Assembly: GCA_037178625.1 (NCBI GenBank)
Contig: CM074135.1
Coordinates: 1,986,001 to 2,050,000 of the forward strand
Origin: Skeletonema tropicum
Lineage: Eukaryota > Bacillariophyta > Thalassiosirophyceae > Thalassiosirales > Thalassiosiraceae
Direction: 5' to 3'
DNA length: 64,000 nucleotides
In this document: in pieces, positions 41,138-50,423 of the stretch
Numbering within the stretch: position 1 is the stretch's first letter
Layout: the number at the start of each line of letters is the position of its first letter
Position numbers and translations under genes: made by a program
Notes under the pieces: model-generated
What the model saw: only the letters and a program-made list of their open reading frames with translations
Databases searched by the model: none
Told to the model about the DNA's origin: nothing

Positions 41138-42680
41138 TCAAGGTGCAAGTGCAGCTTTATCGCTGCCCAAAAACCAATCATCCTCAGACTCATCAAGAAA
41201 AGTAAGGAATCCAAGCCCAGTCGCATTGTCAGGTCCTTTCACGCCGATATCTCTCACATACTTCTCATTGAGCACCTCACGGAGGCTTGCATCGTGTTTG
41301 ATGACGTCGCTGTACTTTCCACCCTCGGTCATTAGAGCCGCGACCAATCCACACACGTGGGGAGCAGCCATTGAAGTTCCTATGTATTGAGAAGAGAAGG
41401 AAGCATTGATAATATTGTGAGGTAATGCTTACAGGTAATGGTAATGCAGCAAGAATGGATTGCTTGAACTGATAGATATCACCGGGAATTCAAACTTTAT
41501 GCAAATGCAAACACTATCTACCATAAGCATAAGATCTCTCTAGATCTAGATCATAGACATAGACATAGACAGACTTACCACTCATTTGATGAAGTCCTCC
41601 GCCGGGCTTGAAACTGTGGACGTCCTCCCCGATACCTGCATAGTCGACTTGAGCATTGCTGTTGGAAAACCATGCAGTTGGAAGACCCTTGTACTTGCCT
41701 ACTGCTGCGATGCTGATGACCTCTGGCCTCATCGCAGGATAGCTATTCATGTGTTCATGGAAGCAGAAGCAAAAAAGGGCATGCGGGCAAAAGGTACGCA
41801 AGATGGAGGGTTAGATGATATTATGAAACTGTGAATGAGAATGAGTCCAAACATGATAGACATAGATATACATGGCAGTTATTGCTTCATTCGCAGTCGC
41901 GCTGCAAACTTCTTACCTCCGTTCGTTTGTGAGAATATTGTCGTCTCCTTCGTTTCCAGCTGCGACGATCATAGGAACATTGTTCTCGTAAGCATATTGA
42001 ACAGCGCGTCCGATTTCCCAGTTTGCAAATGGACCTCCAAGAGACATGTTGATCACATCGCATCCATCTTCCACAGCCTGTCTGATAGATCTTGCAATAC
42101 TGATATCTATTCTATTCCCTTCCGCACCAAATACACGATAATCGTAGATCTCTGCCTCAGGTGCCATCATGTGAATAGTGCCTGCTACATGAGTACCATG
42201 GTCATCCTCAGATAGAGGAGTTCCATAGCGATGCCAAATTTGCTGCTTCACTTGACCATGAAAGCCGGTATGGTCAGCGTCGACTCCACTATCAATGACA
42301 GCCACACGTACACCTTTGCCGTTCAGGCCAGCGGCGCGAAGCTTATCGGCGCCAGTCAATTTGACGCCTAGAGGGAGGTTGTCGAAGAAGGCCTCGTCTT
42401 CGACGTCCATCTGCTCAGCGCTCGCTGGCTTCCTGACGACTTTGGGTCTCGAAATCGAGTCTTCCTTGTCTTCGTCAACCATGATGAGAGGCTGCGCAGT
42501 CGCAGTACTCTTAACCTTGACATTGGTATCAGCGCTGACGCTGACGAATAGTGCAGAGGCAGAGGAGCGAGAATGAGGAAGCCTTGTCCTTGCAGCTGCA
42601 GGTACAGGTCCGAAGGCGAGGGCAGTGGGTGCTGCTACTGCAGCAAGAGTAAGAGTGAGGGCGATGGGAGAGATCTTCAT
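41138..42680 (-). CDS. Subtilisin-like serine protease (S8), plastid or secretory leader
   Basis: There are three exons: 42680-41917, 41742-41579 and 41379-41138. All junctions are GT-AG and in phase, giving 389 residues. The leader MKISPIALTLTLAAVAAPTALAFGP ends in A-F-G-P, a diatom plastid-import motif. The catalytic triad is complete: Asp in VIDSGVDADH, His in DDHGTHVAGT, and Ser in GTSMAAPHVCG, whose codons span the second intron. The oxyanion Asn lies in VAAGNEGDDN. The propeptide is short. It should act as an endopeptidase in the plastid or secretory route; the substrate is unknown. Confidence 0.9.
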
Positions 42681-43163
42681 GTTCTTGTTCTTGTTTATGT
42701 TAGTATTAGTATATTTTGTTTGTTTGATAAATTTTATGAGAGATGTTCATTACCTTCCGTGACGCTCTATCAAACAACACAGATCCAAGATGCAAGATAG
42801 ATGTCAGTATCTTGATCTTGAGCCAAGATCGCAGCTGTGTTGTGCATCTTGAGCCAAGACCACGCACATACAGCTGTGTCGTACATCGATTGATCTTGAT
42901 CCAGTATGTAGCCGAAAGCTGTCAGCTGTCAGAATCTTTGTCCACATACGTACGAAGGAGTCAGTACAAAGGCAATCTGGCTTCAACTTCAACAAGGTAC
43001 CTTGCTTCTCTATATACCACAAATAACGCAGGTCCAACGTGAATGACTTCAATGATCTAAGTATCGAGCACCTTGCTTCTACCAGAAGATAAAATGATCT
43101 ATATGTGGCACTGAATTAATCAAGCAGCCCCCCAAGAAAATTGTATACGCCGACATCTAGTTT
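42681..43163. other. Intergenic with a local duplication
   Basis: CTTGAGCCAAGA and CAGCTGTGT(T/C)GT each occur twice between 42815 and 42895, showing an imperfect tandem duplication of about 45 bp. Otherwise nothing is recognised. It forms the 5' region of the subtilase and the 3' region of ATG8. Confidence 0.45.
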
Positions 43164-43762
43164 TCAAACGTAGACTCTCCACTGTATGTATTGAACGTAC
43201 AAAAAGCCATCCTCATCCTTCTGCTCCTCATAAACTGTTGACATGAGAGCTGCAATAGACAGGTTTGTGTTGGAACAGAATAGGAACATCGCCTTTTCTG
43301 GTGCAAGTTGGATACGCTTCCTAATCACATAATGGAATTGACCCACAGTCAAACCCGCTGGAACCAGATACATCTTCTTATCAGTATCGGGTATATCTGA
43401 GCGATCCGCCTTCTCGCAAATAACAGGAACTTTGTCAGGGTATTTGGCACGGAGGCGCTCTGCCTCTGAAATCCTCCACTCTGGATGATTTAGAAAGAAA
43501 AGTGAGTTGATTGCATGAAACATACTGATACATTAGATTTCACGGGACCGATTTCACAGCTGAACAAAGAACAAAATAGCACTTCATCGAGATACGCCCA
43601 TCTAGAAGTTATCATATACACGTAATGAGCATCGACAGGAAGAGTTCCACTATAGGTCATGTTCTCTTCTTTGTTCTTCTTTCCTCTTCTTGAAACGACA
43701 TCAGCACATCACTGCAGGTGTCACTCACCTAGTGAGTGTTCCTCCTTGAAAGATTTGCTCAT
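43164..43762 (-). CDS. ATG8: ATG8 ubiquitin-like autophagy protein with an aberrant C-terminus
   Basis: There are two exons, 43762-43729 and 43480-43164. The donor G|GTGAGT and acceptor CATCCAG rebuild [20 protein letters not shown], giving 116 residues. Typical ATG8 features are [43 protein letters not shown] and [18 protein letters not shown]. The usual end (YSGE.TFG, whose Gly is conjugated to phosphatidylethanolamine) is missing: the frame ends [10 protein letters not shown] tandem ATAC (43163-43184 region) shifts the frame. Reading past it would give YSGESTFEN and a stop, still without the Gly. Either this copy cannot be lipidated or the sequence carries errors here. Confidence 0.9.
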
Positions 43763-44022
43763 GATGGACAACCGATGATAATGATACGTAGCAACGGGCG
43801 GCGATGCAATAGATGATAATAGGGCGAAATGTGCCGTTGTCCACGAAGCTGGGAATCGTAGGCTGGTGGAGTTATTATTGTTGCTAAGATCTGAGATCCA
43901 ACAAGTGATTGATGTTCATCAAACCACAACTTTCGATTTATGAGGAGGTTGGAGAGGGGTGGAAACAACTTTATTTTTTTCAGAGTGATAGTACGATATG
44001 TTTTGACAGTGGAATTACTTAG
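43763..44022. other. ATG8 5' region, nothing recognised
   Basis: This non-coding DNA between the ATG8 start and the 518-bp element should contain the ATG8 promoter. No motif could be assigned. Confidence 0.35.
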
Positions 44023-44540
44023 CTACCGCGCTCAAAAAATCGCGACAAATTTTTTGTCGCGAATTAATTTTAGCTAGGCGACACCGCACAAAATACGAAA
44101 CAACCATGTGAGTACGCCCTCCATAGAGCGCACCTATCAACATGTTGAACCCAAACTGATAGCCAGAATCCCTTGAGGAAGTATATTCAAATACAATTAT
44201 TAATTAGTTGACCATTATATAACTACTAGATAAAGCGCAAGCATCGGTCCAAAATGGCCTATTTCAGCTAGTAAATAGAGTGATTCTATGTATGACGCAT
44301 GCGTATATGAGCACCTATGCAGCCGCTGTAATGCGAGTATAGTGAATATGATGACTCCCAGCGGCTTAATCGAAAGCTAATAACATGCACTATCAACCTA
44401 TGGCCGGTGAACGTAGCCAGAGGGTCGATGTTGAGCGTATCGAGGCACTGGTTTCAGTCAATGTAAGTTTTGTGCGTAGTTTGTTAGCAAAAAAATTTTG
44501 TCGCGATTTTCTGAGTGTCGCGATTTTTTGAGCGCGGTAG
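44023..44540. mobile_element. 518-bp non-autonomous element A, 4-bp TTAG target duplication
   Basis: The ends CTACCGCGCTCAAAAAATCG and its complement are flanked by TTAG at 44019-44022 and 44541-44544. Each end holds the same motif twice in tandem or inverted form (TGTCGCGATTTTTTGAG-type). The interior is non-coding and aligns with the interior of element B at 62551-63062 (for example ATGACGCATG, ATGCGAGTATA and TCGAAAGCTA, in the same order). Confidence 0.8.
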
Positions 44541-44573
44541 TTAGTGCATGTTCTTCTCACACAAAATTCCAAA

Positions 44574-45053
44574 TCAATTCCCCTCGGCTCGGAGATCGGA
44601 TTTAGTCTGCATCTGTGCGAACCCATGTGCGAACTCTCTTTTCCCGAAAGGCCTTGAACAGGGCTGCGCCTGGAACCGGGTGTGAACTGAGGACGGAGAT
44701 AAAGGTAAAGGCAGAATTCCAGTACGACTTTGTGTTGTCGATCCCAAAATGTCAATGCTCTGCCCAATGCCAATGCTCGGTCCAATACTATAGTTCTTTC
44801 CGATTTTGTCTGCTTTGACTTTGGCTTTGGCCGGCGAATCGCATTTCATGGTCATGGCAATACGAGGAGTACCAAGACCAAGACCAAGCACTAAACTTGC
44901 AGCAGCGACTGCAGCTGTAGTGGTGGTAGTTCCATTGGAAGACGGAGCTCTAGAACTTGACGGCACATTGACATTGACAGTGAATTTGTAGTTGAAAAGG
45001 AGACGGCATGTTGAGCTGCTGGTGCTGGCAAGGGCAAGGTCCAACGAGTACAT
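44574..45053 (-). CDS. Hypothetical protein running into a dispersed repeat
   Basis: An ATG frame of 159 residues has a Ser/Thr- and Ala/Val-rich start, one hydrophobic stretch (TAAVAAASLVLGLGLG) and an odd KADKIGKNYSIGPSIGIGQSIDIL segment. The last 40 or so codons lie in the CCCGGTTCAAGG repeat, so the true 3' end may have been replaced by the repeat or lie beyond an intron. The family is unknown. Confidence 0.35.
   Translation of the reverse strand: MYSLDLALASTSSSTCRLLFNYKFTVNVNVPSSSRAPSSNGTTTTTAAVAAASLVLGLGLGTPRIAMTMKCDSPAKAKVKADKIGKNYSIGPSIGIGQSIDILGSTTQSRTGILPLPLSPSSVHTRFQAQPCSRPFGKREFAHGFAQMQTKSDLRAEGN
44597..44700 (-). repeat. Dispersed repeat (CCCGGTTCAAGG family), copy 3, inverted
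   Basis: On the minus strand it reads CAGTTCACACCCGGTTCC, then GTTCAAGGCCTTTCGGGAAA, then GTTCGCACATGGGTTCGCAC, the same order as at 27406-27500. Confidence 0.75.
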
Positions 45054-45464
45054 AGTCCTTGATGCAATTTTGGAGATTGAGAATGAGTAAAGTTTAGTAA
45101 AGCATGGACATGGCTGGGGCTGCAACTGCAACAATGTGAAAGATTTCAAAGCAATCCTCTCTTGGAAGAGTGAAGAGAGATAAATATTTTCGAACCGCAG
45201 TCACGTGAGAACGACAATAGAAAATAGAAAAGAAACTAAATTTTAAAAAATAGAGATACTACAGAGTAATTAACAATTGTCGTTTTTCGAAAATTCAAAA
45301 ATAATAAGCGAAAATAAGGCCAAAAAAATATTTTTCGCTTAACTCTAAACTCACTTCATCATCCGATACAACTCAATGGCGTTATGGCCGTAGGTGCCTA
45401 CTATACGCCGCCCCCTGCACCGCTAGCGACAGCAACCACCTCGGCACTATCATAGGCAGCTGCC
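45054..45464. other. AT-rich intergenic with a hairpin
   Basis: TAAGCGAAAA and TTTTTCGCTTA near 45306-45345 form an inverted repeat. No gene is seen. It is the 5' region of the Cys-rich gene at 45465. Confidence 0.4.
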
Positions 45465-46846
45465 ATGGTAAAAGAGAAGCCGGGGGGGGGGGCGCCTAAG
45501 CCTTCCAATAAGAGGAAAACCACGTCTGAAAAGGCGGCGAAGCCATCAAATAATAATAAATCGGCAAGGCAGCTCAAGATGCAAAGTGCACCAAGTCTAC
45601 GGCAACTGCCAAAAAGGCTCAACAACAGAAGAAAGCCAAAAAGTACCTGCAGGGGAAGAATGTCCCTAGCTTTAAATTCTCTCCTACAAAAGTGGCGGAT
45701 CATAAATGCCCATGCTGCGGTCACAAGTACCTCCAAAAGTTGAAGACAGACGAAGACATGGCCAATGCAAACAAGGAGAGACGTAAGGAGTATCAAGCTA
45801 AGATGAGGAAGTTCAAGAAGAAGCCCGTGGCACAGCGGAAACCAGCTAACAAACCTCGTCTCAGAGAGGAACTTACGACATATAAATGCCCTTGTCTCTT
45901 TTTGAAAGGTAGTAAATGTCCTCTTTGCAAGGGTTCAAACATGGATAAGTGCGAAATTTGCAATTGTGTATGCCAAGTTGGGCCATGCGAATATAAAGAT
46001 TTTGAGGCTATATCTCGCGCAGCTCAGTCACGTGCCCGTGGATTGGAAGAGAATACTGCCCCTGGAACTGTTTCTGATAATGTTGAATCATTTGTCTCTT
46101 TGTTGTCTAACTCCTTACTGAACGGACAACGTGATTTACGGGCAAACAATATCGAAGAGACAACGAATAACATTGCAGGAGCTGGGGCAGCGTACGTATC
46201 CAGAGCCCAAATTACTGATGATCAGCGACATTCTATTTCACAACAAATGGGTGAACCCACTTCAGTTTTGCGCGACAAAACCCACATCAGCGAACTTCAG
46301 AGAGCAGGAGCTGACAATCGATACTACAATAATAGGCTCCACCGAATCTCCTCTGGAAGAGGAGCATCTGCAGCACCGGCAGTAGCAGCACCAGCAGCAG
46401 CACCAAGACAGGGCATGAGTGAGATTACTCCTCCTCCTCCTATGAGGCAACAGAACTTGAGGTCGACAAGGTCATCAACGTCAACATATTCAGACAGAAA
46501 AGAAAGGAGTGTCAATAGAGTATTCAAACAGATTCTTCATAAAGGTACAGATTTGCAAGTGAAGGGAACTCCAGACACTAAGAAACGAAGATCGAAACGT
46601 GCTCGAATGGCACTATCCACCAACGAAAACAATATAATCAAGATGAGGATTACCTGTGAAGCAGTCGACAAAACACCAGAACTTGGCATGTCTCAGAAAA
46701 TGGCATATGACATCATGAATAGTAGTGACGTCAATAGTAGTGAGGATGATGACGAACAGTACAAAAAGAAGAAGAGCAGGAAGAAGAAGAATAAGAAGAA
46801 CCATAACAAGAACAATGATGACGAAGATAGCAGCAGCAGCAAGTAG
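45465..46846 (+). CDS. Cys-rich, basic/acidic protein next to a transposase, one frame break
   Basis: The start MVKEKPGGGAPKPSNKRKTT at 45465 shifts frame near 45560 into KAAQDAKCTKSTATAKKAQ, which then stays open to 46846. The frame from 45692 has zinc-finger-like cysteines: HKCPCCGHKYL, YKCPCLFLKGSKCPLCKGS and CEICNCVCQVGPC. A disordered Ala/Pro region and a basic/acidic tail with poly-Lys follow (SSEDDDEQYKKKKSRKKKNKK). It converges on the transposase at 46912 with a 65-bp gap, an arrangement like that in the Tc1-like element at 2317-4904. It may be an element-encoded accessory protein or an independent host gene. Confidence 0.55.
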
Positions 46847-46911
46847 ATAGTATGCATATTCATTAGTAGATCCATTACATTCACACCTTATCAGAGTATC
46901 ATCCATCTTTC

Positions 46912-47880
46912 TCACGCTTCCTCAAGCGGACCATGAAGGAAGGAACATCCCCTGGGCACTGAATTGAAACAAACTCCACATAAAAAGCCAAGACACTCCC
47001 AATTGAATGAGAAAGGCACTTTTGCTCCTGTGCCATGGTCTCGCCAATTCGTGAGACAACGAGACAACTTGGCCAATTCGTGAGACAACTTGTCCGCTAA
47101 CTGCTCGGCATCGTAGCGAGGAGAGTCGTCGTCCTCTATCACAAATTCGTCATCTATACGCAGAGTCGGCGACGGACATGAGTTTGTGGCGCCCTCCCCA
47201 TTGTTGCCCTCGTTGTTCATCCTATTCTTATATCCGCACATCTGAAACAGCGCATAGAACCCACCCAGGCCATCTCTGCTTTCAATTATACTGATAATCG
47301 TATTAATCAAATCACTCTCGTTTTTAATCTCTTTCCATCTCTTCCGGACAGCACATGCTAGCTGATTGAAGACCCACTCAATCGGTGCTTCGTATGGCCG
47401 ATAAGGCGGGCGGCAAATAACTCTATGACCAGCACCATAGATGGCATCATAAATTTCGCTTGCTTTGTGGGACGAAAGATTATCATGCATCAGGGTCCGT
47501 TCTGGCTCGTCGTCCTTGAAACGCGGAAACACTTCATCTTCCAGAAAGGATTTGTATCCTTCAATTGTCGTCCCACTATCCGTGGAGACTCTGTACCAAA
47601 TCCGAGGATTCTCTTTTGAACCCCGTACATGTGGAGGGAGGGAGGGATCTCCAGGCTCTATGAACATGATCACAACGACCTTCTGTTTACCGCGTGAGTA
47701 GTTGCCAGCCTTACGTACACGGAGACCTCTGACTGCGTGTCCATAACCTTGTGATGCGTCACCAAGATGGAACGCCATTTCATCTCCATCCATCAACCGT
47801 TCCATCGGCACATCCTTTATCCCCCCTGGGAAATTGTAGTTCCAGAAGCAATAGTGGAGGAACGTATTCTTGATTATCAA
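46912..47880 (-). pseudogene. Second Tc1/IS630-like DDE transposase, 5' truncated
   Basis: The open frame of 322 residues begins without ATG (TTG at 47880) and lacks the N-terminal helix-turn-helix region, so the 5' end is missing or in another frame. The catalytic core is present: DEMAFHLGDASQG with the first Asp, TLMHDNLSSHKASEIYDAIYGAGHRV with the second Asp, and RPPYRPYEAPIEWVFNQL with the Glu. It shares the DNLSSH and AGHR motifs with the transposase at 3346-4562 but is clearly a different lineage. No terminal inverted repeats were found around it. Confidence 0.75.
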
Positions 47881-48285
47881 GAGTTACCTCCCCAAGACTT
47901 GTTCTGGAGGAGTTTGTTTGGAGGAGAGGACCACCTTGCTCAGGAAACGCTACGGAGATTTGAAGGTGAAGCGCCACAAGTTTTTAAGTTCGGAAAGTTT
48001 AAAGAAGAAGAGGAAGGTAAGTTGGAGTCAGCCAACTGTCGACTAGTTATTCCCTTGTGTCGACTTCGACCACTGGTACTTCAGAAAGAATGTGGAATCA
48101 TAATCATAACGACGAAGTGAATCTTAAGAGGGCCATCAATTCATCAAGCTGCCGCTACGTGGGAGGAGTACCTAGGGACTGCAAGGACAACTAGTTCTGT
48201 CATGAGGTCAATTGTACACAGCCCTAACTCATCAAGGAGTAGGGTCTCGCTTTAATAATACTATTTTTTGATTAACTTGGCTCTG
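47881..48285. other. Intergenic next to the transposase relic
   Basis: Reading frames here are short and overlap. They may include the degraded 5' part of the transposase, but I could not find its helix-turn-helix. Confidence 0.35.
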
Positions 48286-48714
48286 TCCCTTCCAACTAAG
48301 TATACAGTTGGTTTGCTCGAGTAGTGTCCCAGATGGTCTTGAGGGTTCCCACGAGAATATCACTTTCGTAGGTTTCGAATACGGTCTCGGGCGCCCATTG
48401 GACTTGGGTACAGAACTTAATGTAGGTCTCGTTTTGTAAGATGAATAGTTCCGCTTGATCGCCTAGAGCCGATTTTGAGCCGATTTTGATGAACTTCGAC
48501 TTCTTCGTGCTGCCATCAGCACGTCGACCCTCAAGTTCTTGTTCTGCGTAGTTGTGTTTGTTGATGAGTTGCTCATGAGAAGAGGCGGTGATTTGATTCT
48601 GTTGGATTTTGATGGCTAGAAGCCAAGCGTTTCTCGAAGTTGACATGGTAATGGTTAAGACAGTTATATGGGTGTAAATTTACAATGTCCCTTCCAACTA
48701 AGTATACAGTTGGA
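48286..48714. repeat. 26-bp direct repeats flanking a small gene
   Basis: TCCCTTCCAACTAAGTATAC and the following AGTTGG occur at 48286-48311 and again at 48689-48714. The downstream copy contains the stop codon of the 116-residue frame between them. The duplication suggests a partial tandem copy or an insertion footprint. Confidence 0.7.
48296..48646 (-). CDS. Small hypothetical protein
   Basis: An ATG-started frame of 116 residues is polar and mixed alpha/beta by eye (KKSKFIKIGSKSALGDQAELFIL, TQVQWAPETVFETYESDILVG). No family is recognised. It lies between 26-bp direct repeats, and its last codons are part of one copy. Confidence 0.45.
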   Translation of the reverse strand: MSTSRNAWLLAIKIQQNQITASSHEQLINKHNYAEQELEGRRADGSTKKSKFIKIGSKSALGDQAELFILQNETYIKFCTQVQWAPETVFETYESDILVGTLKTIWDTTRANQLYT

Positions 48715-49042
48715 TTGGATAAGATTGATATATCAATTGATGTAGATAACAAAGATATTATTATGATTAGTTTGACTGAAAGTAGATGTACGTTCAAGCT
48801 GCAACAGAGCAGCCCTTGTTGATAAGCCCTTTGAGAAAGGGCGCCAACTTTTAAATCCGATAAAACAAGAAACGAGAAACATAGAGTATGAAATAAGATT
48901 CGTGTCCAGGTGACTGTGACAGGCTCTGATCAAGCATGGCTCCCAAAAAAATTCTCACTCCTTTCTCTATTTTTTAAACTTCAATCTTCTTGGTCTTCAA
49001 TAATTTTGCATAGCAGACTCTGCAGTCGTTCTCCAACACAAT
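48647..49042. other. Divergent promoter region
   Basis: It separates the small protein gene and the sulfotransferase gene. Apart from one copy of the 26-bp repeat at 48689-48714, nothing is recognised. Confidence 0.35.
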
Positions 49043-50140
49043 ATGAAAACAATCCGAATCTCTCTCATGCTTCTTTCGGTCGGGGCGGGCATATTGTTGG
49101 ACGGGCTCATCTCCTCCAGCCGCTACTTCTCATCTCTAAATTTCAATCACGAAGCTGATCTACTAGCCCCTCAACATTTCGAATCGACGACTTCCACTAC
49201 AAACACCACCGCGCCGCTAGAGAATGGTCTCAATCGGATTGCCTGGTTGATGTCGTTTCCCAATTCTGGCACGTCATATACTTCATATCTCATAAGAACA
49301 GTCACAAAAACAAATACAGGTTCAAATTATGGTCACGAAAGTGGAATAGACGAGCTGGCTGAATTCAGCCCCTCTGTCGGCATCTTCAATGACAACCCTA
49401 TCCCAACGTGGACGGAAAGCTGGAATGCTAATCTACAGCCGCCCTCCAAAGGCTACATCCTCACCAAGACACATTGCGGTGGGTTCTCTTTCTGTGCAGC
49501 TTGTGACTCCTTCATATATAACTCGCACATCTTCTTGAAGAAGTGCCTCGAAGGAGACTACGTCACCAATGCTACTTCTGCTTCTGGGTTTGAGGTTTCG
49601 AAAGGGTTTGCATCAAAGGACAAGATTGCTCGCGCAGTGCATATTATCCGAGACCCCTTTGATAATGTAGTAGCAAGGTTTCATTTGGAGCGGCGAACGC
49701 TGGAGAAGAAGAATAAAGCGCATTATCCTAATTCAAGAGAAGGATTCCGTCATTTTTGTGACGATTTGGGGAAGATAGAGAAGGCGCAAAAACAGGCACG
49801 TATATTCTTTGAAGATGTTCTCGATCTTGACATTCCTTGCAAGGCCGACTTCTATCGCTACATCCAGTGGCATAACATGGCTTTTACCACCACGTGGGAT
49901 CTTGGGATCCCAACTCTCGTCATTCACTACGAGAGCTATACTACTAGCCTGAACGAGACGAAGCATGCTCTGCTTGAGTTCTTGGAGCAAGAAGAAGTTG
50001 CAGATGCGCCGCCCTTTGTCACAGGGAAGACGTACAGAGATTACTACACCGCAGATGAGATTGATGCCGTATCCAAAATGACGGAGAGGCTAGCTCTACG
50101 AGAGACATGGCAGCACACGAAGCATTACTTTGGACAGTGA
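49043..50140 (+). CDS. Membrane-anchored sulfotransferase-like protein
   Basis: A single exon encodes 365 residues. An N-terminal membrane anchor (IRISLMLLSVGAGILLDGLI) gives a Golgi type II layout. The PAPS 5'-phosphosulfate loop is visible as WLMSFPNSGTSYTSYL, and the 3'-phosphate-binding region as VHIIRDPFDNVVARFHLERR. Other conserved parts are YILTKTHCGG and LVIHYESYTTSLNETK. Asn-X-Ser/Thr sites near the stem may be glycosylated. It should transfer sulfate from PAPS to a carbohydrate or protein in the Golgi; the acceptor is unknown. Confidence 0.85.
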   Translation: MKTIRISLMLLSVGAGILLDGLISSSRYFSSLNFNHEADLLAPQHFESTTSTTNTTAPLENGLNRIAWLMSFPNSGTSYTSYLIRTVTKTNTGSNYGHESGIDELAEFSPSVGIFNDNPIPTWTESWNANLQPPSKGYILTKTHCGGFSFCAACDSFIYNSHIFLKKCLEGDYVTNATSASGFEVSKGFASKDKIARAVHIIRDPFDNVVARFHLERRTLEKKNKAHYPNSREGFRHFCDDLGKIEKAQKQARIFFEDVLDLDIPCKADFYRYIQWHNMAFTTTWDLGIPTLVIHYESYTTSLNETKHALLEFLEQEEVADAPPFVTGKTYRDYYTADEIDAVSKMTERLALRETWQHTKHYFGQ

Positions 50141-50423
50141 GAGGAAGGCATCACACTAGAAAAAGGAGGCGAAGCGATCAGCATTGAAGCGTCCAGCTTG
50201 GTCAAAGAAGATCCTTGGAGACAAGTGATGATATTAGTTTGTGCACGATAGTAATAAATACTTGGCCGCAAAAAGTATTCTTGTGATGTCATGCTTATTA
50301 TTTTATAAACTCATTATTGCTAGGTGTTTTCTGTGAGAGCATTCCATATGCCTCAAGCAAAATACCAGCAACATAGCTTCCTGCACGCGTTCGTCGCTGT
50401 CTATCGGTGATCACTCACTCTCG

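Noticed and set aside
47767..48120. Plus-strand 117-codon frame
   Set aside because: It overlaps the transposase relic on the other strand and shows no motif.
49043..50140. Kinase reading of the P-loop protein
   Set aside because: SFPNSGTSYT with RDPFDNVVAR is the sulfotransferase pair of motifs, not a Walker A/B kinase.
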